Below are positions 30,921-42,600 of a DNA stretch of 64,000 bases, piece after piece. Numbering within the stretch: position 1 is the first letter of the stretch; each line of letters starts with the position of its first letter. Under the pieces are notes generated by a model. That model searched no databases and was not told where the DNA came from. It saw only the letters and a program-made list of their open reading frames with translations. Source of the DNA: Plasmodiophora brassicae. Taxonomy: Eukaryota > Endomyxa: Phytomyxea > Phytomyxea > Plasmodiophorida. The position numbers and the translations under genes were made by a program. Location of the stretch: NCBI GenBank assembly GCA_036867785.1, contig CP145411.1, positions 496,001 to 560,000 on the forward strand, written 5' to 3'.

Positions 30921-32543
30921 ATGGTCGCCGTAGGGGCGCGTTCGGTACGCCTGTCGCATTCGATTTGGTGGCGTTTGGGCGCCCATCGTCGCCGACATGG
31001 AGCAGCGCTAGCCTCACAGTGCGGCCGTACAATAGCGGCGTTCGCTGCCGAGCAGAAGGGTGAAGGTGTTCTGAACATCCTGGTACTCGACTGCGGCCTT
31101 GGCGAGTTCGCATACCTCGTCATCCGCTCGTTCAGGGAGTGCAGAGCTAAAATACCCTGCCCTGTTCGGTTTATCCTCAGTGACCCGTCGCTCGCTAATG
31201 TCAACCGATGCCGGGATAACGTACGGTTTCGCACCGATCCTGATGTGGAATTCGCTGTGTTCGACGTCGAAGTTGACGACAGTTTGACGCTTTTGACCAG
31301 TAATTCCCAGTTCAAGCCATCAAAGCACGCGATGTTTATTGTTGCCGAATCTGTCTTTCTTGATCGTTTGCGCCATGATGTCCTCCGTTTCGCCAGCGAT
31401 GGAGGATTGGAGGAAGGCGTCCTCACACTGTCATCTCCGAGATCAAACGAACCTGACTGCCACGATCCGTCACTGCGCCAACGCTTGCGAGTCAGTTTCG
31501 CATATAAGCGGGTGCCTGCCGAACGATCGGTTTGTCCAAAACCCTCCTTTGTGTAATCATGTGGACTCAGTTTGTCTATTAGCGCCACTACTACACGGGG
31601 TTGCAAGCACCTCTCAACGACGTTATCGCGCCGTTCAAAGAGGCCAATAGCGTGAACACGCCTATCTGCGTCCCAGTCGGTGCTGCAGATGCGATTGCGA
31701 ACTTGTTAGCGATCAGCGACAGACTCCTCGTGTTCACTGTCGACGACTGTTTTAGTGTAGTGTAGGTCAACCTGAAAGTTTCCCGTTCCTGTGTGATACG
31801 GTTTCACAGGCATGCGCAGAGCGGCGATGGGATGAACTCTCTGGACAGTGTGTTCCGGATGGTTGGCGGTTCGACTCTGAGGACGAAGATGTCGCCGAAT
31901 GCTGCTCTGACATCGTTTAACTGCGAGTTTGCGTCCGCTAAAACCTCTTTCCATGGCGTTGTTGGTGATGGCATGCCTGTCCACATTTCGGGAAGTTTGG
32001 AACTAGAGAGCGCAGTGCGCCTTCTCGAAATGTCGGAATTCGACACTGAGGTATCACATGGATGCTCGTCCATGAAGCGCTCTCTGACAACATTTATACA
32101 GGTATTCCGGACACTGCATGACAAGATTGAAACTGACCGTGTCTCGGGGGCACTAAGACGCCGCCTTTCCGTTGCGTTAATGAACGTGGCCGATCGCGTG
32201 TATCTCACTAACGATGACATTATCGTCACCATTGGCCGCCTGTTAATGTCATTACGTATGTTCGATGAGGCGTCCGATGTACTGAAACTGGCTACGAAGA
32301 TGTGCGTTAGCGATATAGATTTTGAGTTATCATGGTCATCTGACGCGTGCTCTAAGGTGGCCAGGTGTGTCCGCACCCGCTCTGGTGACCTATGCGTCCT
32401 GCTTGCACAAGAGAGGATTGACGGACGATGCTCTTGTGGTTGTCAACCGCGTACTCGACCGACACCCAGAACATGAGAATGCCCGGGAACTGAAGATGGC
32501 ATTGGTGGCAAGCAGGCCCGTAACGACTCTGTCCGCTCATTGA
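30921..32543 (+). CDS. Conserved SAM-methyltransferase-like protein with TPR-type C-terminus
   Basis: The first exon (ending 31511) has a methyltransferase-like core (NILVLDCGLGEFAYLVIRSF, CPVRFILSDPSLANVNRCRD) and the family-specific VAESVFLDRLRHDVLRF and EEGVLTL. The second exon starts at 31583 and gives RRHYYTGLQAPLNDVI, then ICVPVGAADAIANLL and RLLVFTVDD. Later exons (from about 31805) give helical repeats ending in a TPR-like unit (KRGLTDDALVVVNRVLDRHP). This order is known from conserved uncharacterised bacterial and eukaryotic proteins. The usual GxGxG glycines are partly replaced (DCGLGEF), so activity is uncertain. Exon limits after 31756 and the start (ATG 30921 or an upstream exon) are not settled. 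Confidence 0.55.
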
Positions 32544-32596
32544 TCTCGAAGTACCAATTTTGTCCTACATACTCTATGCTTCGGTTTTGTATGCTT

Positions 32597-33526
32597 TTAC
32601 AACGAAGGAAGCCTCGCCTGTGTCCGCGGCGGCTTATCATGTGTGAGGTTAGGACGCTGTCGTGGTGTCACAGGAAGAGTCCTTGGACGACCTCGAGGGG
32701 TCTTACTGTCCAGGTACATGGCCAGCGCTCGTGCCCTTGGCGGCATGTCTTTGTACTGCTCAGTCAATTGTCTTGACGTTACGCTCTGTCGCGTTTGGGG
32801 GATCGCGAAAAGGTCATCGAATGGTAGTGCATGTGGATCATCTGGAACCGGCGTTTCGGTACGCAAGGCAACGCGTCGTTTTCGCGCGCGCTTGACGAAC
32901 TCCTTCTCGAGGTGAACCAGCCGGGCAGCCACTCGCATACGATGCGCATGGCGCACCTCCTGACTTCGCAATCGTTCCATTTCTTTCAGGTCGATATCCT
33001 GGTCTAGCATTGCGAACTGGCGGACCGCATCCATGGCACCCTGCGGAGCCGCCCCTCTTCGAATGACTTCCTCGAGATTTCGTCGGCGAAGAAAGGCAGG
33101 GATCCACAGGTAAAACGGGAGTAGTTGCGAATTCACGCTCGTTTCGATGACCGAACGCGCCATGAAATGCAAGAACTGGTTGAAGTCCAGAGCGCCCCTT
33201 GCGTTCTGGTCGACAGCCAGCATTCGCTGAGTCATCCCTTTCTGGCTGACGTGATACCCTGCAGCGTGTCAAATCCAACCATGCCACGAAGGCAAACGCC
33301 ATTAGCATGGGTTCATACCAATGAATCGTAGGGCGCGGCGAAAGTCGTCAATGTCGACCCTTCCCGAACCCTCAGTGTCAATGAGGTCGAACATTCTACG
33401 ATAATGGGCCCGGCTTCGCGCATCGAGCGGGTCGGTCAGGTGCGTATGGCCCCTGGACGCCATCCATCTCGATACTTGGTTACCATACAAGTCCAGCTCA
33501 GCAACCGTCAGCCCCGTTCTCCTCAT
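32597..33526 (-). CDS. EF-hand calcium-binding protein, 289 aa
   Basis: Two exons, 33526-33319 and 33258-32597, with a 60-base intron. An EF-hand pair lies near residues 45-105. Loop 1, DTEGSGRVDIDD, is complete. Loop 2, DQNARGALDFNQ, has Gln in place of the last acidic residue and may bind weakly. A long helical, Arg-rich region follows (QEVRHAHRMRVAARLVHLE) and a basic Pro-rich tail. The frame stays open upstream of 33526 to a possible acceptor at 33547, so an extra 5' exon is possible. It converges on the preceding gene with a 53-base gap. The family beyond EF-hand is not recognised. Confidence 0.65.
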
Positions 33527-33808
33527 GTCCTTGACAAATGACACCAGCTGTCAATATACAAACTAGATATTTCGATTCCCGATATATGTCAACAAGAATC
33601 CACACGGAAGACCGTACTTACATATCCACTGCAGCAGCGTGTCCTGTAGTGGGTATTGGGTAGATCCATTCAACAATTGCCCACACTACTGTCGCTGCTG
33701 CACCACGATGTCGGCGGCGACAAAATATTTTGGAGCGCCTTCGAGGATCCCGCGCCCAGCCTGTTTCTTGGGAGTTGGGACCTGCAAAGTAGCAGTGCGC
33801 GGGGGCAA

Positions 33809-35255
33809 ATGGCTGGCTCTGACTCGACATCGTCGCCGTCAAATGCTAGACGCAAGGCGATGGCTTTTGTGGTATCGCCGCCAGCGTGCTCGGCTGCCGC
33901 GCGCGTTAGGCAGCGGGGCAAGGAGAACAAAGACGTTCGGAGGCAAATCAGTTTGCTGATGTCACGCTTCCGGTGCGGTCGCTGGATATGCAGTTGTTTG
34001 ACGTAGTACCTGTATAGGGATGTTCCTCCCCCAACCACCTGCGAACCGTCAGCATCGCTTGTCGATAATATTCGGGCGCTGGGCATTGAGATCAATGGTG
34101 ACGAAGACCTCCTTTCGTTGGATGATGTTCGGGGACGAAATGCCATACAGGCAGTGGTATCCCGAGTTGCGCACTTGAATCAGGTCATACAAGAAGTTCA
34201 ACATGATAATTTCAAACTGAAGGTACATGCCCGAAAGTCTACTTGCTGGATTTTTCTCACTGTCGGGCAGGAAGCATCGGACGCTGACAGAGACGCTCTG
34301 TCGAAACTGGCAGTGGAAAATGAGGGCCTTCGTGAATCAGTACGGTCAACACGTCATGCCACTTCGTGTTGGTCTTACCTTGTCAAAAGGCGTTCCGCTG
34401 GAAGCAGCGAGTTGATTTACTGGACAAAGAACGTTCGGCGATGGAAAAGAAATCCAAAGCTGCCATGTCACAGCTAGAGAAGCGCCTTAATGCGATCAAG
34501 TTCAAAGATAGACAGTACGCGGTACTGTACAGATTATTCGTGACGTCCATTGGGCTGTTTTTCAGTTGAGATGTAGAACGAAATCAGGAAGCGCGAACTG
34601 GAATGCGGCAAGTATCAAAAGCGTCTACGCGCCCTTATGGCGGCTGACAAATCGACGATTGAAAGATCGAGGATAAGTGTCCCCCAATCATCATCATCTG
34701 CTGCTGAAAGGTGTCGTACATCGCCGGAGGTATCGACTTGGGCACTTCGCCACTCGACCACTATATATTGGCGAACTGATTTTCTCACAGGACAACGTTA
34801 ACCTCCGGCAGTCAGTCAAGCAGTTAGAACAGGCTGTCGGTGAACTACAAGCTGAGAATGCTCGCATGCGGGAATTTATCCTTTGTGTACACAAGAGCAT
34901 CGCAAACAGCAGTTTCGGTAAAGGAGTCACCCCTCCTGTTACTGAAGAGCAACTTGCATTGCCTTTCAGTTTTGTGAGCGACAACCTTCAAACCTGGCTG
35001 ACCCAATGCGTTGCGAGGTCGAACCAGGTAATTCGGATCAGTCAATCCGGCAGTTTATTGGTCGTAGTGAAAAACCGCTTCTAGGAAAGCACACCCAGTA
35101 ACGCAGTGGATCGCGAAGACGGCGAACTAGTAAAAGCGAAGGAGACTATCAAGGAACTCAGTGCTATTATTGCTCAGCAAGAACAAGTAATCCAACGCGC
35201 TCTTTTCAGCACTTCAGGTCAGCTTGCGTCATTAGAAAATCGTGAGTTGAATTAA
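33809..35255 (+). CDS. ADIP/Msd1-like coiled-coil protein, 376 aa
   Basis: Seven exons: 33809-33972, 34018-34222, 34271-34339, 34390-34521, 34577-34729, 34791-35027 and 35085-35255. Introns are 45-61 bases and all junctions close. After a disordered basic start, residues 60-200 form a continuous coiled coil (HLNQVIQEVQHDNFKLK, LSKLAVENEGLRES, LEKRLNAIKFKDRQ, KRELECGKYQKRLRAL). A second coil follows (NVNLRQSVKQLEQAVGELQ) and a third (KAKETIKELSAIIAQQEQ). The arrangement resembles SSX2IP/ADIP/Msd1 proteins, which anchor microtubules at centrosomes or spindle poles. Coiled coils can mimic each other, so the family call is moderate. Confidence 0.6.
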
Positions 35256-35440
35256 TTCGTTGCCGAATTCGCTTAGAACCCTCGTCTTGACGGGAAACAT
35301 GTTTTCTATTTTTCCTAATGATGACGTCCATGCAACAGTTTGCCAGAAATCCGAGAATATACTCATTCCACAACAGCCTCCCCATTATTCCATATTAAGT
35401 CTGCCGTATGAATAACGTCTTTTGACAGTTTATCATTCCT

Positions 35441-36212
35441 TCATTCGATAGCATTAAAGGTGAAGCGTGAAAGAACTTCAGGGAGCGATGATAACGCATG
35501 GCCGTACTGGGAGGCGTTATCGTACAGATCGAAAAGGGGCACAGCGAGTAGTTTTAGGTTTGACGGAACAGCAAACGTACACTCCGGCTGCAATTGAACA
35601 ATATAGAGCTTGTGGACCTCTTTCGGTGACGATACGTGAGGTGGGATGTAAGGATAAAGAGGAGAGTCAAAGGTCGGCCTCCACCACGACGCTACGTGCT
35701 CACCAACCTGACGGATGTCGTGAGCACAATAAGCATATATACAGGCCTTTTCACAGATTACGTTCCAATCGATTGCAGATTCCTTGCCAGCGGAATCTCG
35801 GAACGATAGCTTGGAAGTCAGCTTCCTCTTCAACCCGGTCATCTCATCCTCTCCAGGGCGCAATCTACCTCCAGGTCTGATAGCGCATCGATGAGCGAGC
35901 GTTGACAACCGTGTCAAAGCGCTTACAGTTTAAATACTGAGTTGCTCTCTTGAAGAAGAAGCACGTGCGGGTGACGATGTAGGTGCATGATTAGTATTCC
36001 TTCCACAACTGTCTGCAAGCCATGTTCCTGAAACCTCTGTGCTCCTCTTTAGCCACGGCCAACGGTCCCACCAGGCACTCTTCCAGCACCTTCTCAAGAC
36101 GTTGCGGGTGTGTCAGCTCTTTCACAGGTAACGCCGCCTTTTCACCGAACGTCGAGTGATTCACACAGTGCAGGTCGATAACGTGGGCAGTAGTACTGTC
36201 AGCTGCCGCCAT
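35441..36212 (-). CDS. NUDT21: Cleavage factor Im 25-kDa subunit (CFIm25), 202 aa
   Basis: Four exons: 36212-36072, 36012-35927, 35876-35762 and 35707-35441. Introns are 59, 50 and 54 bases. It has the conserved start IDLHCVNHSTFGEKAAL, the core VEGILIMHLHRHPHVLLLQ and the degenerate Nudix box PGGRLRPGEDEMTGLKR. It then has WWRPTFDSPLYPYIPPHV and the C-terminal KLLAVPLFDLYDN ... LPEVLSRFTFN. CFIm25 binds UGUA elements and sets poly(A) site choice; the Nudix catalytic glutamates are missing, as in the family. The 54-base last intron is in frame and would otherwise read as extra coding. The ATG at 36212 diverges from ATR across 421 bases. Confidence 0.93.
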
Positions 36213-36633
36213 GCCGGCTGCGGGGTGGCCCTAGCGGAGTCCGAGGCCCGCGGTACGACTGCCCCGGTGACGTAGGTAGGTACGGTCCCGCCTTGACTGG
36301 AGTGTTCTATTGATGTGGAATTCATTGATTCCCTGACCGAGCCGGAACAGGTTAAATCTTTTACTGCAGTCTCTCAGTAAATTATCATGGATTGATGTCG
36401 TCTCTCCTGGGAGTGTATTAACCCGGATTACCCAAGAAGCCCTGGATTTGACAGAGCCTGAGGCAGTTCTTGTGCGGACGCTACCAATGAACCATGGCCA
36501 GGACTCCATGTTCCAGCAATTGTACAGCTTGTAGAGACAGGCAGTCTGCTGTTTCTGAAAGGCGGGCTCGACCAGGCAGTTTTTGGACTCATGCTGTCAT
36601 GCAGTCCGCAATCGGGTGTCCACTGTCCCCACC

Positions 36634-39600
36634 ATGTATGGACCTGAGGCGTTTGACGACGACCCCATGTGGGATGAGTCCGTCGATGGCCCAGACGTGG
36701 ATGCTAGCGACGAACTGCGGCATGCCCTGCCCGCATATGCCAACAAGGCAATCAGTGACATTGATGCGGCGCGAATTCCTGCGGATGCTTCAGGGCAGAT
36801 CGCAGCCGTTCAGATTGCACTTCGCCCGCCTTACTGTGACGAGATATTCGGAGGTCAGTGGGACGGGGGATGTGGTTCACGACGAATTCTGAATTATCAT
36901 TTTCTTCTATCCAGATGATCTGTTACCGTGGATCCCTCTTCTCGTGCTGATGTTCAAGCAGCTATCTGAGCCGAAGATGAAATCTCTGGGGACCCTCATT
37001 CTTGATAATGCTGTTCGTCTAATTCAGCTGTTCATGCAACGCAACACACATGCGTTTCGTCACGTTTTCGCTGATATTCTTCAATGTGTAGCGGACCTCC
37101 TCGAGTATACGGAATCTGACGCTCGAACTGCTACAGAACAGGCTGGACTGTCTGCTAGAGTCCTGCTTCTGCCAAACACGTTACAGCATCTGACATGCGC
37201 TTCTCACCGGTGTGAAGCAATGCCATGCTGCTCCGATGAATTGCCGACGTGCAACGACCACTCAGGGGAACCCTGCTTTTCGGTCGATATTTCGAATGAC
37301 GATCGCATCGACATGCTGCGATCATCCTTCACTCTAGTCCTTGGGCAGTTTATGTTTGACAGCATGCTTGTCCTTGACTTCATCCCCGCGTTCGCAGACA
37401 TTCTTAAGCGGCAAATCCGTTGCGCTGCTCCAAGTGTTCAAGAGGTACACTGTCCTGGCGAATTATATCATTCTGTATACTCACTTACTCTAGGCGTCGT
37501 CCATTGCCCTTCTCGACCTCGTCAAGTCGATGGTACCGCCCCCTGAATCCGCAAGGGTGTCCTTGCTTTCTTTGTTCGATATCGTGTCAACGGATTCGTT
37601 CCGGACCCCTACTCTCGAACTGCAAGTCGTTCAACTTGTGGACTGGCTTTTGCTTCCGCTACCGGCAGACCAGCTCAAACCGTATGCTCGCGCTCTTGCT
37701 TCTCTCTGCCCGCGCGTGCTAGAATTTGCTCATTGCTCTGAACTTCGGTTCAAAGTTGGGGACCTTATGTTCCATTTGCATAAATTGTTCCCGTTCATGC
37801 TGCTCTACCTGCCTTCATTTCGGGTGTGCTTCGATCGGGCGGCTGCTTTGCTGCCACCGATGCGATCGTGCTTCATGCATATCGTCCAGACTCTTCCTGA
37901 ATGTTTTCATTCGTCTTCTTTGACAGCTTGTGACAATGTTGCTGTCTCGGATTGTGTCTCATCGCTGTCACCGTCCGATGTTTTCCATCGCACAAGCTGG
38001 ACCTTCTTCCAAGACGCTTTACGCCGCGTGTCGGAGCAGTCCCCTTGTGCGTCCCTTGATGGGATTTCTTTCGTGTGTGACGTTTTCTCCTGGTTCGCAA
38101 TGGTGCCATCAGACGCTAGCACATTGAGTGGTGTCCAGTCCGCTCTTGTACCTGTCGTCGTTGGTTGGCTGTATGCCGTGTCAGACCAGGTTGAAGACAA
38201 GCGTTGGGACACCAAAGCTGTCACTTCAATGCGTTTATGTGCACTGGACTTTCTTCGTCGTATTTCACAATGGCCTCACACTGCAAAGTGTTTCGGACAC
38301 GCGTATTTGCGACTTTTGACCGCATGCATGGTCGATCGTGAATTGTTACCAGACATGTTGCTGGCGTGGGGACCTCTGCCGGTTGTTGATTTGAATGCAG
38401 AGAGAATGCTTCTCGTTCGCCTCCTCGAATCGCCAAACCCAACGTCAGTTAATCATCTACCGAGAGTAACTGCCAAATTTCCCGAAGAGGTTCGAACCTG
38501 GACCATGTCTAGATTGGCTGAAATACTGACGGAAACTGGTGACAACGACATGGAAATCGCAATTGCTGGCACATGTGGTCGACTCTGCTGCATTGCTGCA
38601 GATATCACAGGTACTAACAACACTGGAATGTGCCCGACGTGCGATGCTTCCAACGAATCGGACAAAGTCGCTCCATCCAATAGACAGAGTCGTCAAACAG
38701 CGTGGCGAAGCGTGTCTTCATTCGTCACTCTTCTTGAAGAGAGGCGCAGTGCTGCTGTTCGCGCGGCTATGGCCACCTCCTTGTTTCGTTTTCTGCGTCA
38801 CTGTACAACAGAGAGCCTGCGACAATCATCTAGCGAATTACGGTCTCTTGTGCTCAGTTTATTGGTCGACGACCACGCTGATGTTCGCTCGTCGGTGGCG
38901 AGTTCGATCACACTTCTTGTGGAAGATGATGTCGACTTGGACCATTGCGGACTGGTCACTCTCTTTGTGCCAGACAGTCTGCAATCCGTTAGCCGTTCGA
39001 ATCGTATCGCGAAGGCAGTGAACGAGTTGGTGTATGGTCTGGCTGAGGTTAGTGCGCTGTTTCTGGTCGCCCACACATGACAATGACGTCTTGGTAGGCA
39101 AATTCTAATCCCAACAATCTTGAGTCCTACAAGGATGCTCTAACAGCTCTTGCGAAAATGGCGATCCGCTTGTCAGGAACCGCACGTTCGATTATCGTTT
39201 TCCTTCTCATCCAAAGGTAGAACTTGCCAGATTGCATGGTTTCGTTCGCATTTGACATCGAGTACCATGTTGCCGCAGTATGTTAGATGAGGATGTGAGT
39301 CTCAGAGCTCTAGCGTATCAGCAGATTTGCTTCGTTGCGCAAAGTTCCGGTATGTCGACGTCCGAGCTCATTCGTCAACCGTACGTGGAGGAGACCATCC
39401 TGAAATGGTTGCCTCAGCGTCGACTGGTTTGTGACGAAGTATGTGAAGCGTTGCTAGACGTCGGCGTAGAAACGTTTCTTGAGGACGCTTTGCCCCTGGT
39501 TCTGCCAAAACTCGTTCTAGACCAGGCAATTGAAGTTCTTAACGAAATCAGCACACGTCTGCACGTTCAACTTAGCACGTTGGTTGTCGAAAGGATAGCT

Positions 39601-42600
39601 CCAATACTTCATCACGTCCTGGCCAATCCAGATATCGAACCTAGCAGAGCGACCAAAGCCATCGAGTTTTTATGCCAGCGCATCGTCCCCGGATACCGGT
39701 TTTCCGATCTGCTGAAGCTTTCAAAACAGGGTCTGGTTGTCAGTCTTATCGATTCCATGGGGATACCTGCCCAACGCAACAGTGCTGAGCATGCACTACA
39801 AATTCTTGTTCTTGCCGACAGTGGTGTCGGGTTTGGCGAGTACAAGACATCTGAACAGTTTGCAATTCCGGACGCCAGCACGATGTCCGCTTTCTGTGCC
39901 GACTTCTTTCTCATGATATGCGATAACCTGAACAATGTTATCCAGAACAGCAACACCGGCAGTGTCGACCGGAAGGTCCAGGCCGTTCGTAGTCTCAAGT
40001 GCTTAACCCAGCTCGTGGGCCCACGTCTATCTAACTTTGCATCTAAGATGGTGGCTACAATGAAGGTTGGTCTCGAAAGGGTTGGTGACCCTGCAGTGAT
40101 TACCGAGATTCTCCTTTTGTTCGAATCATTCTTGGATGCCTTGGCAGCGGACCACCTTGGCACTTGCCTAAGCCAGATCGTTGTTACTCTGTTATCCTGT
40201 TGGCGATCCCATGCATCCTCTGCCCTAATCCGTGATCGAATTGTGGAGATACTCGACCGGTTGCTCGTTGGAAGAAAGAGTGAACTGTCGAAGTACTTCG
40301 CCGAGCTATTGCCGATGATCCCTGAAGACCCGGAATTAGCAACTATTCGCCACTCTGTTTCTGGATTAACTCGAGACGTGGACGTAACGCGCCGCCTTTC
40401 CAGCATGCTGTTGTCCGTCGACAATGAGAGCTCAAATGTACGGGAAATGGCTCTCACACAGTTGCGAGATGCGCTCTCCCAGCCTTCTACTGCCCAGACT
40501 CTCATTAATTGCGTTCGTAATGGCGATTCTCTTTTGTTCGTGCTCGTCACTGCTCTGCTACGTCGCTGTTCCGATCCATCTTCATCAGTTCGATTGCTTT
40601 GCGCTGAATGCATTGGGGCGTTAGGCGCCGTTGATCCATCTTTAGTTGGGACAATCCACAACATGAAACCTGCGCAGGAGATTGGTTCCGTGGAATCGTT
40701 CGCGCTGATTCTTTGTGTCGATTATCTTGCCAAAGCAGTACGCTCGTCAGCACCCAAAGCTCAGAATAGGGCTATGTTCGCCGTCCAGGAAATTTTGAAG
40801 TTCGCCCATTGCCGCCCAGAAACGCCTGAACTATTCGCTGAAGCCTGTACGGGAGGGAACATCAACGACTGGATATCGCGAGTTGATTTCGCCGACAGAA
40901 AAGGTGTGGAGTTTTGGGCGTCTTTGCCTGATGCTGTTCGCGAACTGCTATCTCCTTGTCTTACCAGCGGCTACCATATCGCTGATCGTGCGGCACCTGC
41001 GTCGACCACGTTTCACCGAGTCGGAATGGCCCATGAGCGGTGGCTTTCTGTCTGGTGTCGTTATTTAATTTCTCGATCATCTGGGCCTTTGAGCGACGTG
41101 TTTAGGGCCTGCCGTGGGGTCGTCGTCTCTGACGTTAATACGGCCACGTTTCTTTTGCCTCACTTGGTGCTCGACGCACTCGGTGCTGGAGAACTGAACC
41201 AAATTCGAGACGAGATTCTGGGGATCGTGAACCATGACTCGGGTATCCAGGAGCGCCGAAGTTCAGTTCAGGCAGTCTTCGAGCTCCTGGACATTCTCCG
41301 TCAGTTGCTGATCAAGTCTACTGGAGTAGGACTATCACGGTTTGGTTACTACTCCGATCAGCCAACCGGCCAGCTGTCCTCACTACTCAATGGTATTCCC
41401 GATCGTGTCCTTGCATTCGCTGCCCATGCTTGCGGTGCTCACACGCGAGCGCTACGCCACCTCGAGATGCACGTTCGGTCGTCTGACACAGCGGCGACTC
41501 TTGAAGACCTTGACTTTCTTCAACGGGTCTTCGCGGATCTTGATGATGCTGATGGCATGCAAGGGCTTTCGTTCCTTCGGACGCGGCCGCCATCGCCCGT
41601 TGAGCAAGCGCGTGACTTGGAGAGCCTTGGCCAGTGGAATGATGCACTGATATGTCACCAAGAGCAAGCGCGTAGCGATCCGGACCATCACGATACTCGA
41701 GTCGCACTACTCCATTGCCTCCTACGTCTTGGCCGGTATGAAAATTGTATTTCCGAGGTCGCCGAGATCATCGGGGATGACAATCATGTTATGGATAACC
41801 CCGTTATGTCGAAACTATTATCATTTGGTATCGAATCGGCATGGCGCTCTGCGAACTGGGCAGCACTCGAACGCTTCATGATCGCTCATCCTGACCCATC
41901 TTGCTTTGAGTAAGTGCCATACGTGTACTGGCGCACAGCTACTAAGTGACCCCAATGCATTGACAGAGTTGGCCTGGCAAACGTGATTTCTGCTTGGAGG
42001 AGTGATGACGAGGAAAGGGTAACCGCAACACTGCAGCAAGCAAGGTTCAACATCATGAGCCATCTTGCAGCTGCTGCTCAAGAGTCATATGCCAGAGCGT
42101 ATCCCTTCTGGGCGCAGCTCCAGTTGCTGAACGACTTTGACCTAGCCAGGACACGTGTCACCGCTTCGGTTTCTTGGCCATGGCAGCAGCGTATTGCCAG
42201 CATGCAGCCAGCATTCACAACTAGAGAGCCGATACTGTCCGTTCATCGACTCGTGTTCGAGGTTAGGTATCGTTTTCTGAAGACTCCATTTGAACTGAAT
42301 CGTTGTATAGGCGGCATGTCGGGACGACCTAGCTGGCCAGTGCTGGCTTCAACTGGCCCGGGAAAGCCGCTTATCGTCAGAGTTCGATCAGGCATCGTAT
42401 GCGGTCTTACGAGCGAACAGACTACAGGTCCGGAACGCGTGTTTGGAGCAGGCAGAACTATTACGTGCACGAGGGAATTTCTCTCAAGCGCTGATTGTCC
42501 TTGAAGAACATATTGCGAGCAGAGGACAACTTCCGATCGGCTATACGTCTCAGGAACGTCAAGAAGAACTCAGCAACATGCAGTGTCTCGTTGGCGAGCT

